Assembly: GCA_938003575.1 (NCBI GenBank)
Contig: CALKYG010000109.1
Span: 1 to 5,846 of the forward strand
DNA from: an uncultured Alphaproteobacteria bacterium
Lineage (GTDB): Bacteria > Pseudomonadota > Alphaproteobacteria > Caulobacterales > Parvularculaceae
Direction: 5' to 3'
Length of the DNA: 5,846 bases
This document shows positions 4,275-5,846 of this stretch, piece after piece. Both the position numbers and the translations under genes were made by a program. Numbering within the stretch: position 1 is the first letter of the stretch; each line of letters begins with the position of its first letter. Under the pieces are notes generated by a model. That model did not search any database. It was not told the DNA's origin and saw only the letters and a list, made by a program, of their open reading frames with translations.

Positions 4275-5846
4275 TGACCGCCCGAACCTTCACAGCCGAC
4301 GACATCGCCGCCGCCAAGGCCTGGCCGTTTGACGAGGCTAGAAAGCTTGACGCGCGGCTTAAGCGAATCGGCCAGGACGGCGTCGTCATTTTCGAGACCG
4401 GCTACGGCCCGTCAGGTCCGCCGCATATCGGGACGTTCGGCGAGGTTGCCCGCACAACGATGGTGCGTCGCGCCTTCGAATTGATGACAGGTCGTAAGAC
4501 GCGTCTAATTTCATTTTCCGACGACATGGACGGCATGCGAAAAGTTCCGCCGCACCTGCCGAATCAGGAGCTGCTTGCGCAGTATTTGCAGAAGCCGCTT
4601 ACCGCCGTGCCGGACCCATGGGGTTCGCACCCCTCATTCGCCCATCATAACAACGCGCGGCTCCGCGCCTTCCTCGACGAGTTTGGTTTCGACTACGAGT
4701 TCCTTTCATCGACAGACTGTTACAGGTCCGGCATGTTCGACGCGACTCTTGTTCGCGTTCTTGAGCGCTTCGACGCCGTAATGGAGATTATACTTCCCTC
4801 GCTCGGGGACGAGCGCCGTGAGACCTATTCGCCAATACTGCCGATTTCACCGACGACGGGACGGGTTCTCTATGTTCCGATGCTCGAAATCGACGCGAAA
4901 AAAGGCGAGATCGTTTTTGAGGATGAAGACGGATCGAAAGTGAAAATGCCGGTCGGCGGCGGCAACACCAAGCTGCAGTGGAAGGCGGACTGGGCTGGGC
5001 GATGGTTCGCGCTCGGCGTCGACTATGAAATGGCGGGAGAGGACCTGACTGAATCCGTGCGATTGTCCAACCGCATTGTTAAGGCCCTCGGCGGCGAGCC
5101 GCCCGCCGGTTTCAACTATCAGCTTTTCGTCGATGAAGAAGGAAAGAAAATCTCGAAGACGAAAGGCAACGGCATCTCTATCGAGGAATGGCTGACTTAC
5201 GCCTCGCCCGAAAGCTTGTCGCTCTTCATGTTCCAGAATCCGAAATCCGCTAAAAAGCTATATTTTGACGTCATCCCCAAAACGCTTGACGAATACTGGC
5301 AGCACGTAGAGAAATACCCGTTGCAAGAGGGCGCCAAGGCGCTCGATAATCCCGCTTGGCATATTCATGAAGGTGAGCCGCCGACCGCGACGCCGCCGGT
5401 TTCGTTCGCCATGCTGCTGACGCTTGTCAACGCCGTCGGCGGCGAACCGGAAGTGCTCAAGGGCTTCGTCCGCAAATATCGCCCGAATGCGGCGCCCGAG
5501 GAGCTTGCAGCCGCAGACAAACTGGCCCTTTACGCAGCTCGCTTTTACAACGATTTCGTCAAAACCAAAAAGCAGTATCGCGCACCTACGGAACAGGAAC
5601 GCACGGCTCTGTCGATGCTGGCGGCGAAGCTGCGCGAAATTGGTGACGGCGCTGACGAAGACGCCTATCACTCAGCGGCCTTTGATATAGGTAAGTCAAA
5701 TGGTTACGAGAAAAATCTACGCGACTGGTTCGCAACGATCTATGAAGTCGTGTTCGGCCAGACCGAAGGTCCGCGGATGGGACCATTTACGAAGATATAT
5801 GGAGCGACAGCAACCGCGAAACTGATTGAAGACGCGCTCGCGCGCG
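4274..5846 (+). CDS. lysK: Lysyl-tRNA synthetase, class I, last residues cut by window edge
   Basis: Charges tRNA-Lys with lysine using ATP in the cytosol. This is the class I (Rossmann-fold) enzyme, unrelated to class II LysS. The frame is open from ATG 4274 to the right edge, giving 524 residues. The family length in Alphaproteobacteria is about 530-560, so only a short tail is missing. The N-terminal segment FETGYGPSGPPHIGTFGEV carries the HIGH-type motif as H51-I-G-T54. SFSDDMDGMRKVP follows, then the LysRS-I middle region with MPVGGGNTKLQWKADW. The KMSKS-type loop is K292-I-S-K-T296, followed by KGNGISIEEWLTYASPESL. The C-terminal part is the helical anticodon-binding region, with FYNDFVKTKKQYR, and near the end GPRMGPF. 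No in-frame start lies closely upstream, and the ATG fits the family's N-terminus, but no clear Shine-Dalgarno sequence precedes it. It appears monocistronic within the window. Confidence 0.97.
   Translation, partial: MTARTFTADDIAAAKAWPFDEARKLDARLKRIGQDGVVIFETGYGPSGPPHIGTFGEVARTTMVRRAFELMTGRKTRLISFSDDMDGMRKVPPHLPNQELLAQYLQKPLTAVPDPWGSHPSFAHHNNARLRAFLDEFGFDYEFLSSTDCYRSGMFDATLVRVLERFDAVMEIILPSLGDERRETYSPILPISPTTGRVLYVPMLEIDAKKGEIVFEDEDGSKVKMPVGGGNTKLQWKADWAGRWFALGVDYEMAGEDLTESVRLSNRIVKALGGEPPAGFNYQLFVDEEGKKISKTKGNGISIEEWLTYASPESLSLFMFQNPKSAKKLYFDVIPKTLDEYWQHVEKYPLQEGAKALDNPAWHIHEGEPPTATPPVSFAMLLTLVNAVGGEPEVLKGFVRKYRPNAAPEELAAADKLALYAARFYNDFVKTKKQYRAPTEQERTALSMLAAKLREIGDGADEDAYHSAAFDIGKSNGYEKNLRDWFATIYEVVFGQTEGPRMGPFTKIYGATATAKLIEDALAR

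Noticed and set aside
5258..5671. Minus-strand open frame of 137 codons
   Set aside because: It is antisense to lysK, which is continuously open and conserved here. The product is Arg-, Phe- and Val-rich with no domain.
1..5846. Mobile element, prophage, CRISPR or defence island
   Set aside because: I found no transposase, integrase, terminal repeats, repeat-spacer pattern or toxin-antitoxin pair. The genes are core or conserved families with uniform base composition.

Overview
The window reads as an ordinary, gene-dense chromosomal segment of an alphaproteobacterium. It is GC-rich, with mostly G or C in third codon positions. The evidence for the group is the combination of an alphaproteobacterial-type class I lysyl-tRNA synthetase, a DUF952 gene directly upstream of a class 2 dihydroorotate dehydrogenase gene, an UrcA-family small exported protein and a stand-alone TerB-like protein. 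UrcA proteins are commonest in Caulobacterales, Sphingomonadales and Parvularculales-type lineages, so one of those is a reasonable guess. I see no mobile elements, CRISPR arrays, tRNA or rRNA genes, phage genes or signs of recent transfer.

Layout. Positions 1-1230 (minus strand) hold a two-gene unit: a DUF952 protein followed by pyrD, with a 4-bp stop/start overlap. pyrD runs off the left edge and lacks its C-terminus. A 236-bp divergent intergenic region follows. Positions 1467-3256 (plus strand) hold a DASS-family Na+/dicarboxylate-type transporter and, 23 bp downstream, a small four-helix membrane protein of unknown function. After a 136-bp gap comes a 94-residue secreted UrcA-family protein (3393-3677). 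Its stop lies only 3 bp from the stop of a convergent TerB-family gene (3681-4112, minus). A 161-bp divergent spacer separates terB from lysK (4274 to the right edge, plus), a class I lysyl-tRNA synthetase that is nearly complete.

How the genes relate. Two are housekeeping: pyrD (fourth step of de novo pyrimidine synthesis, feeding electrons to quinone) and lysK (charging of tRNA-Lys). The transporter probably imports C4-dicarboxylates or related anions. The UrcA, TerB and DUF952 proteins are widespread families without a firmly assigned role. The genes do not form one pathway, and I do not see a convincing new multi-gene system. The points most worth a second look are the DUF952-pyrD translational coupling, a possible hairpin that reaches into the lysK start codon, the variant first SNT motif of the transporter, the uncharacterised membrane protein behind it, and two weak small-ORF candidates in the divergent spacers.
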